DNA of 16,203 nt, taken from an uncultured Muribaculaceae bacterium. Lineage in GTDB: Bacteria; Bacteroidota; Bacteroidia; Bacteroidales; Muribaculaceae. The notes under the pieces are model-generated. The model was not told where the DNA came from and did not search any database. It was given only the letters and a program-made list of their open reading frames with translations. Position numbers and translations under genes: made by a program. Position 1 is the stretch's first letter, and each line of letters begins with the position of its first letter. Below are positions 1 through 7,071 of this stretch, piece by piece. Where the stretch lies: positions 1 through 16,203 of the forward strand of contig CAQFOZ010000046.1 in the NCBI GenBank assembly GCA_948788915.1, given 5' to 3'.

Positions 1-83
1 CCACCTTTGGATTTCTGAATGAGCACTGCACCGATAAGAAGCAAAGATGCAATTACGATAAGAATGCTTAAAAAGATGTACAT
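1..83 (-). CDS. secG: SecG, preprotein translocase subunit (N-terminal part, cut by window edge)
   Basis: SecG is the small inner-membrane subunit that stimulates SecYEG-dependent protein export. Only the first 27 codons are present. Read on the minus strand from the ATG at 81-83 they give one hydrophobic membrane segment (residues about 2-23) that runs into Q-K-S-K-G-G. This matches the usual SecG pattern of a first helix followed by a Q-x-S-K-G-G turn. The gene starts 3 nt after the stop of the upstream 202-residue protein, so it is the last visible gene of the sigma-54 activator/lptE run. In Bacteroides, as I recall, secG also sits downstream of lptE, which supports the call. The C-terminal helix lies outside the window. 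Confidence 0.8.
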   Translation of the reverse strand, partial: MYIFLSILIVIASLLLIGAVLIQKSKG

Positions 84-86
84 ATC

Positions 87-695
87 TTAATTGTTATTTG
101 ATTTTAGTTCTATAAGTTTCTTTAAGAAACGCATTTGGTCTGCAAAGTAAATACTTTTTTTCGGATTATTCAAACTAATTTCAGTAATAATTTCCAATGC
201 GCGTTGATAATTGCCGTTTTTTATGTTAATGCGGAAACTCTCTTCCAGATTATCCAAATTGTTAGTTTGATTCTCTTTATCCTCTGACTTAACGTCGTTA
301 TGGACATGCTTGGCAGTGTCATCCGTAATGTCAAGTGTCGGGATTGACGATAAATCAGTGCCGTTCCCATCCAACTCAGGTAATGCTTCAAGGTCATTGA
401 GGTTATATGAGGGAACCGGGGTCATGATTTGCTCTAATTCGGTTTGATCGTTTATCGCCGGATCTCCGAATGTACCGATAAATGTGTCTATGGTCTCATC
501 TGTAGTCGGTTCGGGAAGATTCATGTCCGGATAAAAGTTGGCAAACTCTTGCGGACTGAGTTCAAGGACAGTGCTCAGAGCCACCGGATCGCCAATGGCA
601 ACGGCTATCTTGCGGGCAAGGTGTCGCCGTTCTTCGCCTGTGGCTTTACGAAATTCCTCAATATCGGGAATGATATAATAGGGATACTTGTTCAT
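87..695 (-). CDS. Conserved protein of unknown function between lptE and secG
   Basis: I do not recognise a defined family name for this 202-residue protein. It has no signal peptide and no membrane segment, so it is probably cytoplasmic. Three parts can be seen: an N-terminal block (about 1-60) rich in aromatic and charged residues; a long acidic, Thr/Asp/Asn-rich middle (about 60-150) that looks disordered; and a C-terminal helical block (about 150-200) with a YQRALEII...NNPKKSIYFADQ pattern resembling a single TPR-like helix pair. Similar proteins occupy the same slot between lptE and secG in other Bacteroidales as far as I recall, so the position is more informative than the sequence. It begins 59 nt after the lptE stop and ends 3 nt before secG, which fits one transcript. 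Confidence 0.75.
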   Translation of the reverse strand: MNKYPYYIIPDIEEFRKATGEERRHLARKIAVAIGDPVALSTVLELSPQEFANFYPDMNLPEPTTDETIDTFIGTFGDPAINDQTELEQIMTPVPSYNLNDLEALPELDGNGTDLSSIPTLDITDDTAKHVHNDVKSEDKENQTNNLDNLEESFRINIKNGNYQRALEIITEISLNNPKKSIYFADQMRFLKKLIELKSNNN

Positions 696-754
696 TTATT
701 TTTTAATTGTGTGTGGGACGAGCCTGTGGACTGAGACATCAATATGCTTAAATA

Positions 755-1276
755 TTACCAGTTGCCGAGAGTCGCGTTGAAAATGAGGTTCACAAGTTCC
801 TCGCTTATCTGGTTGCAGAGATCATCCTGAACGTCTGTCAGCATCAGAGATGATGAGAACTGGCGGTAGGCGGTGAATGTCTGGTCTAAATTATTTGTAG
901 GATTTTTATTGTCTACATATTTTACTCTTACAGAGATTGTGAGTCGCGTTTCTGTTGCGTATGCGTCAGAGCCTACAGCCTGGGGCGACAGGGAATAACC
1001 GGTTATTTCTCCGCTCATCTCTATATCCGCCGGTCCGTCAATTTCCTGTAGTTTTGTCTGCCGGGTCACATAATCAAGAAGTTTGTTTTCAAAAGTCTGC
1101 TGAAGAGGGGGATACACCAAGGCAGCGCGGATGGGGAATTCCGTTATGTCAATGGAGCGGTATATGTCATAATTGATCGCAGAGCCGTTGAACCTGTATG
1201 ATATGGTGCACCCCTGCAGAATTATCATCAGGGGTAAGATGTAGATAAGGACTTTAAGCTTTCTAAAAATTTTCAT
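755..1276 (-). CDS. lptE: LptE-family LPS-assembly lipoprotein
   Basis: LptE is an outer-membrane lipoprotein that forms the plug of the LptD barrel and helps insert lipopolysaccharide into the outer leaflet. The 173-residue product starts with a basic, hydrophobic lipoprotein signal ending in a lipobox L-Q-G-C with the acylated Cys at residue 23. The mature part begins with a YRFNGSAINYD-like segment and carries the alternating strand pattern of the family (MSGEITGYSLSP, ETRLTISVRVKYVDN), with a helical C-terminus (DDLCNQISEELVNLIF). The start is fixed by the lipobox and by an ATGA overlap with the stop of the upstream sigma-54 activator, so translation of the two is probably coupled. The length is normal for Bacteroidetes LptE-like proteins. 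No lptD lies nearby. Confidence 0.82.
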   Translation of the reverse strand: MKIFRKLKVLIYILPLMIILQGCTISYRFNGSAINYDIYRSIDITEFPIRAALVYPPLQQTFENKLLDYVTRQTKLQEIDGPADIEMSGEITGYSLSPQAVGSDAYATETRLTISVRVKYVDNKNPTNNLDQTFTAYRQFSSSLMLTDVQDDLCNQISEELVNLIFNATLGNW

Positions 1277-2469
1277 TCAATATTGAAATCTTGAATTTTA
1301 CGATACAATGTGCGTAATGATATTCCGAGTTCTTCAGCAGCACGTTTTTTGTTGCCGTTGTTCCGTTGCAGAGAAGCGACGATTGCCTCTCGCTCCGAAT
1401 CCTCCAATGTATTGCCGGTTCCGGTGGTATAATCCGTTGCTGAATCTCCAACACCCAGAAGATCTTCTACGGGATATTTTATAAGAGATCCGGATGAATG
1501 GACGGGTCGGATAGTAGTTCCTGCTTTTTCTGAAACTATCTGGGATTTAAGTTCGGCAAGTTCCGCTTTCAGTGACAGCATCAGCTGCCACAGTACTTCG
1601 CGTTCGGCCTCATAGTTATGTGGTTTGCCTTGTGCGACAGCAGGGGTGGAATTTGCCGATCTGTCAAGCGGCAGCGCCTCGATCACTTCCGGACGTGATA
1701 TTTCTCTGCCGGCATTGAACAGGGCAAATTGCTCCACAAAGTTTTTCAGTTGGCGAACATTCCCTGGCCAGCGGTATAATTTCATTGCGCGCATGGCATC
1801 ATCCGAAAAGGAGATGGCGGATGTGAGATATTTCTCCGAGAAATCCGAAGCAAATTTGCGTGTAAGCAATGCTATGTCATCACCACGATCATGAAGATTA
1901 GGCACATCTATTCTTATTGTGGAAAGCCGGTAATATAAGTCTTCGCGAAATTTACCTTTTTCAACAGCTTTGAGAAGGTCTACATTTGTTGCTGCCACAA
2001 TGCGTATATCTGTTTTTTGGACCGAAGACGAACCTACTTTCAGGAATTCTCCGGTCTCCAGTACACGCAACAGGCGCGCCTGGGTTGTTAGAGGAAGCTC
2101 TGCAACTTCGTCAAGAAAAATAGTGCCTCCGTCGGCCTCTTCAAAATAACCTTTTCTGGAAGATATTGCTCCGGTAAAGGAGCCTTTCTCATGCCCGAAA
2201 AGCTCACTGTCTATTGTGCCTTCCGGAATGGCTCCACAATTGACTGCGATATATTTTTTATGTTTGCGGGCTCCGAACTGGTGAATGATTTTAGGAAAGA
2301 ATTCCTTGCCGGAACCGCTTTCTCCGGTAACAAGCACAGACAGGTCTATGGGAGCGACACGTATGGCCCTTTCAATTGCGCGGATAAGCACCGGTGAATT
2401 ACCGATTATCGAGAAACGCTGTTTTGCTGTTGTTACTTCAGCCGGTATTTCTGTTCTTATATCTGACAT
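1273..2469 (-). CDS. Sigma-54-dependent Fis-type activator without a receiver domain
   Basis: This is a bacterial enhancer-binding protein that uses ATP hydrolysis to open promoters held by sigma-54 RNA polymerase. The 398 residues start almost directly with the AAA+ domain (about 19-255): Walker A GESGSGKE at 49-56, the sigma-54 contact loop GSFTGA at 96-101 (a common variant of GAFTGA), Walker B GGTIFLDE at 114-121, and arginine-finger region FREDLYYRL near 174-182. A variable linker (about 265-350) leads to a C-terminal Fis-type helix-turn-helix (about 357-398: NKKRAAEELGISLRTLYRKI). No receiver, GAF or PAS domain precedes the AAA+ module, so activity is not set by a fused sensor and may depend on expression or a partner protein. 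It is the first gene of the run with lptE, which it overlaps by 4 nt. Its targets cannot be read from this window. Confidence 0.9.
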   Translation of the reverse strand: MSDIRTEIPAEVTTAKQRFSIIGNSPVLIRAIERAIRVAPIDLSVLVTGESGSGKEFFPKIIHQFGARKHKKYIAVNCGAIPEGTIDSELFGHEKGSFTGAISSRKGYFEEADGGTIFLDEVAELPLTTQARLLRVLETGEFLKVGSSSVQKTDIRIVAATNVDLLKAVEKGKFREDLYYRLSTIRIDVPNLHDRGDDIALLTRKFASDFSEKYLTSAISFSDDAMRAMKLYRWPGNVRQLKNFVEQFALFNAGREISRPEVIEALPLDRSANSTPAVAQGKPHNYEAEREVLWQLMLSLKAELAELKSQIVSEKAGTTIRPVHSSGSLIKYPVEDLLGVGDSATDYTTGTGNTLEDSEREAIVASLQRNNGNKKRAAEELGISLRTLYRKIQDFNIE

Positions 2470-2528
2470 TTGTTAATTATACTGTTTTTACGTCCATGTC
2501 TCGGAATGTTATGTCTGCCATTGGTTGT

Positions 2529-2574
2529 GTCACAGGAACGCATACGTGTGACCACGCAGATGTTATTATAACAT
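2529..2574. promoter_or_regulatory. Two adjacent inverted repeats in the leader of the sigma-54 activator gene
   Basis: Two palindromes lie side by side between the predicted promoter and the activator start. The first is GTCACA-N12-TGTGAC at 2529-2552. The second is a perfect 15-bp palindrome, ATGTTAT-T-ATAACAT, at 2560-2574. Both have the form of dimeric-protein operators or small leader hairpins. Neither is followed by a T-tract, so they do not look like terminators. The binding protein is unknown; the role is inferred only from symmetry and position. Confidence 0.35.
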
Positions 2575-2608
2575 AGATTGTCATATAAATCGGGAAACAT
2601 GTGCTTTG

Positions 2609-2639
2609 CAAAAATACTAAAATTCAATAAATATAACAA
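2609..2639 (-). promoter_or_regulatory. Predicted Bacteroidetes-type promoter for the activator-lptE-secG run
   Basis: On the minus strand TTG (2639-2637) is followed after 20 nt by TATTTTTG (2616-2609), matching the Bacteroidetes -33/-7 consensus of TTTG or TTG, 19-20 nt, TAnnTTTG. The start of transcription would be near 2602, giving a leader of about 130 nt that contains the two palindromes at 2529-2574. The -33 element has only three matching bases. Confidence 0.4.
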
Positions 2640-2658
2640 TATTCAAAGCCGGGCTGGG

Positions 2659-2666
2659 TAATTTTG
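2659..2666 (+). promoter_or_regulatory. Possible -7 element for the portal-like gene
   Basis: TAATTTTG matches the Bacteroidetes TAnnTTTG -7 box and lies 44 nt before the portal-like start codon. I see no good -33 TTTG/TTG at the expected distance upstream, so this is a weak candidate. If real, it diverges from the minus-strand promoter at 2609-2639. Confidence 0.22.
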
Positions 2667-2710
2667 AGATTAAAAAACACTTACTATCGTTTAAATTAGA
2701 ATACTTACTT

Positions 2711-4201
2711 ATGCTCAATAAAAACAGCGAGATTGAGAAAAATCAAGGTTTGCTTGTCTCTGCCATGAGCTGTTGGGGAGATATGGCAGCTTTCAGGCGC
2801 GACAGGGACCGGTGTAAAAGATTCACATATGGTGATCAGTGGGGAGACAGGATGGATCTCGACGGGGAGAATGTCAGTGAGGAGGAATTTATTCGGAGGC
2901 AGGGGAATGTGCCGTTGAAGAATAACCTAATACGTAGGCTTGTCCGCAATGTGCTGGGCGTGTTCCGGAACAACTGGGAGATACCGCAATGTGTGGCGCG
3001 GGATTTGTCGGAAATGCCCGAGGGGGTGACAATGCAGAAATTGTTGGAGTATAATATGGAGCTGAACCATATGGAAGAGGTTTATTGCCGCACTATGGAA
3101 GAGTTCCTGATCAGCGGGCTTGCTGTTCATCGCAAATGGTTTGGAGTCAGAGGTGGGCATGCAGACTGTTGGACTGATATTGTCCAGCCTGATAATTTTT
3201 TCTGTGATTCCGGATCACGTGATTTTCGTGGCTGGGATGTGTCAATGATAGGAGAGATACATGACATGGATTTCCAGACCATGTGCGCGCAGTTTGCCCG
3301 CAACAGAGATGATGTAGAGTCGCTTAAAAGAATTTATGGTGTAAGCGGGGATTTGGCCGGTGAGCGCAACTGTAGGATTGTAGAGGTTTGGCGAAAAGAG
3401 ATACGGGAGCGTTACAGGTGTCATGATCTTAAGAATGGAAGATTCTTTATGTCGGATGCTCCGGTGCGAAGAGAGGGGCTGAGGTCGGAATGGGTGAATG
3501 AAGAGGGCTGGTACGGATATTTTCTCGCGCCCGGAGGGGAAGTATTGAGCAGTGGAGCAAGTCCTTACGCACATGGCAAGCATCCGTTTGTTTTCAAGGC
3601 ATATCCCTACATTGACGGGGAAATTCACTCTTTTGTAAGCGATGTGATAGATCAGCAAAAGTTTACAAATCGGCTTATATCCATGTATGACTGGATATTG
3701 AGGGCATCAGCGAAAGGGGTCCTGCTTTTCCCCGAAGGGTCGCTTCCCGAGGGTGTGGATATCAATGATGTTGCAGCGGAATGGAGTCGTTTCAATGGAG
3801 TTATAGTGTATCGTCCGCGTTCTGGAATGCCTTTGCCGCAGCAGGTGAACTCAACATCGGCCAACAACGGTATAACAGACCTTCTTAATATTCAGATGAA
3901 ACTGATGGAGGATATATCAGGTGTCAACGGTGCTCTGCAGGGGAGGCTTGAGAGTGGGTCGGTAAGTGGTACGCTTTATAACCAGCAGACTCAAAATTCT
4001 CTGATTTCATTGACAGATCTTATGAAAACGTTTAATAGTTTTGTTACGGATGCCACTAAAATGGATATCTCTAATATCAGACAATATTATGACTCCGAAC
4101 AGATTCGTCGAATTGTAGGAAGAGACATAGTTTTTGTGGATAATTTCAGGAAACGGGGAAATTTCAGAGGGGATGTCTCGGATTTTGAAGTAAGGTGCTG
4201 A
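2711..4201 (+). CDS. Solitary phage portal protein-like gene, probably shortened at the 3' end
   Basis: The 496-residue product resembles portal proteins of tailed phages seen in Bacteroidales, the ring-forming channel at one capsid vertex through which DNA is packaged. Family-like features, in order: an N-terminal RRDRDRCKRFTYGDQW segment (about 30-45); a PLKNNLIRRLVRNVLGVFRNNW block (about 73-95), a start-of-clip motif typical of these portals; QPDNFFCD and DFRGWDVSMIGEIHD in the stem/wing region (about 158-185); DQQKFTNRLISMYDWILRASAKGVLLFPEG (about 315-345); and GVNGALQGRLESGSVSGTLYNQQTQNSL (about 405-435). The protein stops shortly after FVDNFRKRGNFRGDVSDFEV, where I would expect a further C-terminal domain of roughly 100 residues, and no frame downstream continues it. 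No terminase, capsid or tail gene flanks it, and the neighbours are housekeeping genes. The frame is intact over almost 1.5 kb, so it is either a recent remnant or a retained gene with a non-phage role. Base composition is like that of the neighbours. Confidence 0.72.
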   Translation: MLNKNSEIEKNQGLLVSAMSCWGDMAAFRRDRDRCKRFTYGDQWGDRMDLDGENVSEEEFIRRQGNVPLKNNLIRRLVRNVLGVFRNNWEIPQCVARDLSEMPEGVTMQKLLEYNMELNHMEEVYCRTMEEFLISGLAVHRKWFGVRGGHADCWTDIVQPDNFFCDSGSRDFRGWDVSMIGEIHDMDFQTMCAQFARNRDDVESLKRIYGVSGDLAGERNCRIVEVWRKEIRERYRCHDLKNGRFFMSDAPVRREGLRSEWVNEEGWYGYFLAPGGEVLSSGASPYAHGKHPFVFKAYPYIDGEIHSFVSDVIDQQKFTNRLISMYDWILRASAKGVLLFPEGSLPEGVDINDVAAEWSRFNGVIVYRPRSGMPLPQQVNSTSANNGITDLLNIQMKLMEDISGVNGALQGRLESGSVSGTLYNQQTQNSLISLTDLMKTFNSFVTDATKMDISNIRQYYDSEQIRRIVGRDIVFVDNFRKRGNFRGDVSDFEVRC

Positions 4202-4296
4202 GCAAGCAGAGATGATATTCATGTATTGGATGGGTACTCATGAATGGAATATACCCTAAATTAACAGATATTAAATAGTTAGTGTCGAGTATGGTT

Positions 4297-4333
4297 AAAA
4301 AAAGCAAATCAGTTTTATCTGATTTGCTTTTTT
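4297..4333 (+). terminator. Intrinsic terminator after the portal-like gene
   Basis: A perfect 9-bp stem, GCAAATCAG (4304-4312) with CTGATTTGC (4319-4327), has a 6-nt loop and is preceded by seven A and followed by six T, so the hairpin extends by A-T pairs and works on paper in both directions. It ends transcription about 100 nt after the portal-like stop and isolates the galactose genes from upstream reading. Confidence 0.85.
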
Positions 4334-4354
4334 ATCTTTTATGCGTTATATTTG
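4323..4354 (+). promoter_or_regulatory. Predicted promoter of the galactose module, overlapping the terminator
   Basis: TTTG at 4323-4326, a 20-nt spacer and TATATTTG at 4347-4354 fit the Bacteroidetes -33/-7 consensus well. Transcription would begin near 4361, leaving a leader of about 100 nt before the GH2 start codon. The -33 box lies inside the right arm of the terminator stem. Just after the -7 box, ATAAGTAT (4359-4366) has an exact inverted partner ATACTTAT at 4399-4406, a possible operator or leader stem. No catabolite or galactose repressor site can be named. Confidence 0.55.
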
Positions 4355-4459
4355 TGAGATAAGTATAACTAATCAATACATTAAATAATTTCGATGTCAT
4401 ACTTATAGATAGGAATTATATGGTCTATACCAAGAAACTCACTATTTTAGGGATATTAC

Positions 4460-6889
4460 ATGAAGAAATTACTGATAATGACAGCAGTCCTTGCTGCGTT
4501 TGTGCCGGTGTATGCTGCCGCACGCAATATAACAGATTTAAAAAACTGGAAATTTTCAAAAGATTCTCTTAAATGGGAAAATGTGACAGTACCGCACGAT
4601 TGGGCCATTTATGGCCCGTTTGACCGCTCTAATGACTTGCAGAAGGTTACAGTTGAGCAGAACGGTGAAAAGGAGGCTACTTGGAAAACAGGGCGAACCG
4701 GAGGGCTCCCATACGTTGGCAAAGGTTATTACACCACCACGTTTAATCTTAATGATACTGCGGGTATGTCGCATGTCCTTCTTTTTGACGGGGCTATGAG
4801 TCATGCCAATGTAAAAATAAACGGCAGGCATGTCGCTTATTGGCCGTATGGCTACAACAGCTTTGTTGTAAATCTTGACAATGTGGTTGTGCCGGGTGAG
4901 AATGTAGTGGAGGTGAGTCTTGAGAATCCGCCAAAATCCTCCCGCTGGTATCCCGGTGCGGGCTTGTACAGGAATGTCCATCTGATAGAAACGGATAATG
5001 TGCATGTGCCGGTATGGGGAACATATGTCACCACTCCGTATGTGTCAAAAGAATACGCAACAGTTCATCTTTCTACTAAACTGGATGGTGTGAAAAAGGG
5101 GGAGGGCGTAACCTTGACCACTACGATACTTTCTCCTGACGGGACAGCTGTCACAGAAGACACACATTCTTACAAGGTTTATCCGGGGGAGGATTTTAAA
5201 CAGAATTTTATTGTGGATAATCCAAAATTATGGACACCCGACACACCGGCATTATACCGGGCAAATACTGTCGTAAGTGTGGATGGGAAGGTAGTTGATA
5301 CCTATCAGACCATATTCGGTATCCGAAAGGTGGAAGTAAGGAATGGCAAGGGGTTCTTTCTTAATGATGAACTCACACAATTCAGGGGTGTATGTCTTCA
5401 TCATGACCTTGGCCCACTCGGTGCTGCTGTAAATGAATCGGCATTGCGTCATCAGTTGCAGATGATGAAGGATATGGGAGCCAATGCGGTGCGTACATCT
5501 CACAATATGCCCACACCTGAACTTGTGAAGATATGTGATGAGATTGGTCTCATGCTTATGGTTGAGCCTTTCGACGACTGGGGCTTCCGTCCAAAGAGCG
5601 AGAATGGTTACGGCACGCTTTTTAATGATTGGGCGGAAAAAGATGTTGTGAATATGGTTCATAATTTCCGGAACAATCCATCTGTAGTAATGTGGTCTAT
5701 CGGTAATGAGGTTCCGAGCCAGTGGGGAGAGAACGGTATATCTGAGTTGCGTTTCCTGCAGGATATCGTGCACAGGGAAGATCCGACTCGTCCGGTTACG
5801 TGTGGCATGGATCAGTTTGATGCTGTCGTCAACAATGGATTCGCAGCGGCATTGGATGTACCCGGATTCAACTATAAGGTGAACAGATATAAGGAAGCTA
5901 TAGGGAAACTTCCCCAGAATACGATTTTAGGAACAGAGAACGCATCCACGGTATCTTCTCGCGGACAATATTTCTTCCCGGTGGAAAAGGGCTACGACAT
6001 GAAGCACCCCGGGAACCAAAGTAACAGTTATGATACGGAATACTGCTTCTGGAGCAATATTCCTGATGATGATTTTGCCGTGGATGATGACCTCCCATAC
6101 AATATGGGACAATTTGTATGGACCGGATTTGATTATTTAGGAGAGCCGTCACCGTATGATACCGACGCATGGCCGTCTCACAGCAGTTATTTCGGCATAG
6201 TGGATCTGGCATCTATCCCCAAAGACAGATATTATCTTTATAAATCAAAATGGAATAAAGAAGAGCATACGCTTCATATTCTTCCACACTGGAATTGGGA
6301 AGGCAGAGAGGGGGAGACAATCCCTGTATTTGTATATACGGATTCCCCTAAAGCGGAACTGTTTCTTAACGGAGTCAGTCAGGGTGTAAGGGAGAAGAAT
6401 GATTCAACAAATATGCATCGTTATCGCTTGATGTGGAACGATGTAAAATATCATCCGGGGACTCTTAAAGTTGTGGCATACAACAGTGATGGCAGTGTGG
6501 CAGGGGAGTCTGAAGTTAAAACGGCGGGGAAACCGCATCATCTGGTGGCAACGCCCGATAGAACCATGTTGAAGTCCAACGGAGAGGATTTGGCTTATAT
6601 TACAGTCCGCGTTGCTGATAAAGACGGAAATATTGTGCCTACAGATACCCGAGAGGTGAAATTTACAGTGAAGGGGGCCGGGAAATTCCGTGCGACGGCG
6701 AACGGAGATCCTACAAGTCTGCGATCATTCCAGCGACCGGAAATGGATCTGTTTGCCGGAGCGGCGACAGCGATAGTTGAATCCGGTGACAAACCCGGGA
6801 AAATAGTTTTCGAGGTAAGAGGAAAGGGTGTTAAACCGGCAACGGTAGAAATTAATGTAAGAAGTGATTTAAACTTTTTTCATCGTTAA
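4460..6889 (+). CDS. Secreted GH2 beta-galactosidase-like glycoside hydrolase
   Basis: Glycoside hydrolase family 2 enzyme, probably a periplasmic beta-galactosidase given the galK/galM neighbours; family alone would also allow other beta-glycosidases. The 809 residues begin with a Sec signal (basic MKK, hydrophobic core, likely cleavage after V-Y-A near residue 19) and no lipobox. Domains in order: sugar-binding jelly roll (about 22-180), Ig-like domain (about 185-295), TIM barrel (about 300-600), and C-terminal beta domains (DUF4982-like about 610-690, Ig/invasin-like about 695-800). The acid/base is Glu417 in S-I-G-N-E, and the likely nucleophile is Glu493 in G-T-E-N-A-S. The start is fixed by the signal peptide. 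The last eight residues (SDLNFFHR) and the stop codon come from an inserted repeat at 6861; without it the protein would end EINVK. The ancestral gap to galK would then be only 10 nt, supporting one operon. Confidence 0.88.
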   Translation: MKKLLIMTAVLAAFVPVYAAARNITDLKNWKFSKDSLKWENVTVPHDWAIYGPFDRSNDLQKVTVEQNGEKEATWKTGRTGGLPYVGKGYYTTTFNLNDTAGMSHVLLFDGAMSHANVKINGRHVAYWPYGYNSFVVNLDNVVVPGENVVEVSLENPPKSSRWYPGAGLYRNVHLIETDNVHVPVWGTYVTTPYVSKEYATVHLSTKLDGVKKGEGVTLTTTILSPDGTAVTEDTHSYKVYPGEDFKQNFIVDNPKLWTPDTPALYRANTVVSVDGKVVDTYQTIFGIRKVEVRNGKGFFLNDELTQFRGVCLHHDLGPLGAAVNESALRHQLQMMKDMGANAVRTSHNMPTPELVKICDEIGLMLMVEPFDDWGFRPKSENGYGTLFNDWAEKDVVNMVHNFRNNPSVVMWSIGNEVPSQWGENGISELRFLQDIVHREDPTRPVTCGMDQFDAVVNNGFAAALDVPGFNYKVNRYKEAIGKLPQNTILGTENASTVSSRGQYFFPVEKGYDMKHPGNQSNSYDTEYCFWSNIPDDDFAVDDDLPYNMGQFVWTGFDYLGEPSPYDTDAWPSHSSYFGIVDLASIPKDRYYLYKSKWNKEEHTLHILPHWNWEGREGETIPVFVYTDSPKAELFLNGVSQGVREKNDSTNMHRYRLMWNDVKYHPGTLKVVAYNSDGSVAGESEVKTAGKPHHLVATPDRTMLKSNGEDLAYITVRVADKDGNIVPTDTREVKFTVKGAGKFRATANGDPTSLRSFQRPEMDLFAGAATAIVESGDKPGKIVFEVRGKGVKPATVEINVRSDLNFFHR

Positions 6890-7053
6890 GCTTCGTTAAG
6901 ATTTTGAGGATATTTTCCATATTGAGAAAGGAGCATAGCGGGCTATGTGACTGACGAAATATGGGAAATATACCAAAATATTAATGAAGATTAATGATGA
7001 AGAAAACATATTTTCACATTCTTTTAAATTTCGTAAAAAGTTTAAATAACTTC
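6861..7053 (+). mobile_element. MITE-like repeat, full copy 1 (193 bp)
   Basis: This is the first of three full copies. The left end GAAGTGATTTAAACTTTTT (19 bp) has its inverted partner at the right end (one mismatch here: AATAAC in place of AATCAC). TAA at 6858-6860 is repeated at 7054-7056 as a 3-bp target duplication. Inside lies a second imperfect hairpin: arm 6879-6923 with arm 6958-7001, capped by CATAGC-GG-GCTATG (6934-6947). It carries no transposase gene. It sits between the GH2 gene and galK and supplies the GH2 stop codon. Identity with copy 2 is very high, with only five visible base changes. Confidence 0.85.
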
Positions 7054-7071
7054 TAAAATGAGATTAATGAT

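Noticed and set aside
2688..2710. GTTTAAAT followed by ACTTACTT before the portal-like gene, resembling the right end of the repeat.
   Set aside because: Only eight bases match before the sequences diverge; no left end or duplication is present.
6861..7053. The repeat as an IS200/IS605-type (REP-like) element moved by a TnpA/RAYT enzyme.
   Set aside because: Those elements do not make target duplications, while each full copy here has a 3-bp duplication and true terminal inverted repeats.
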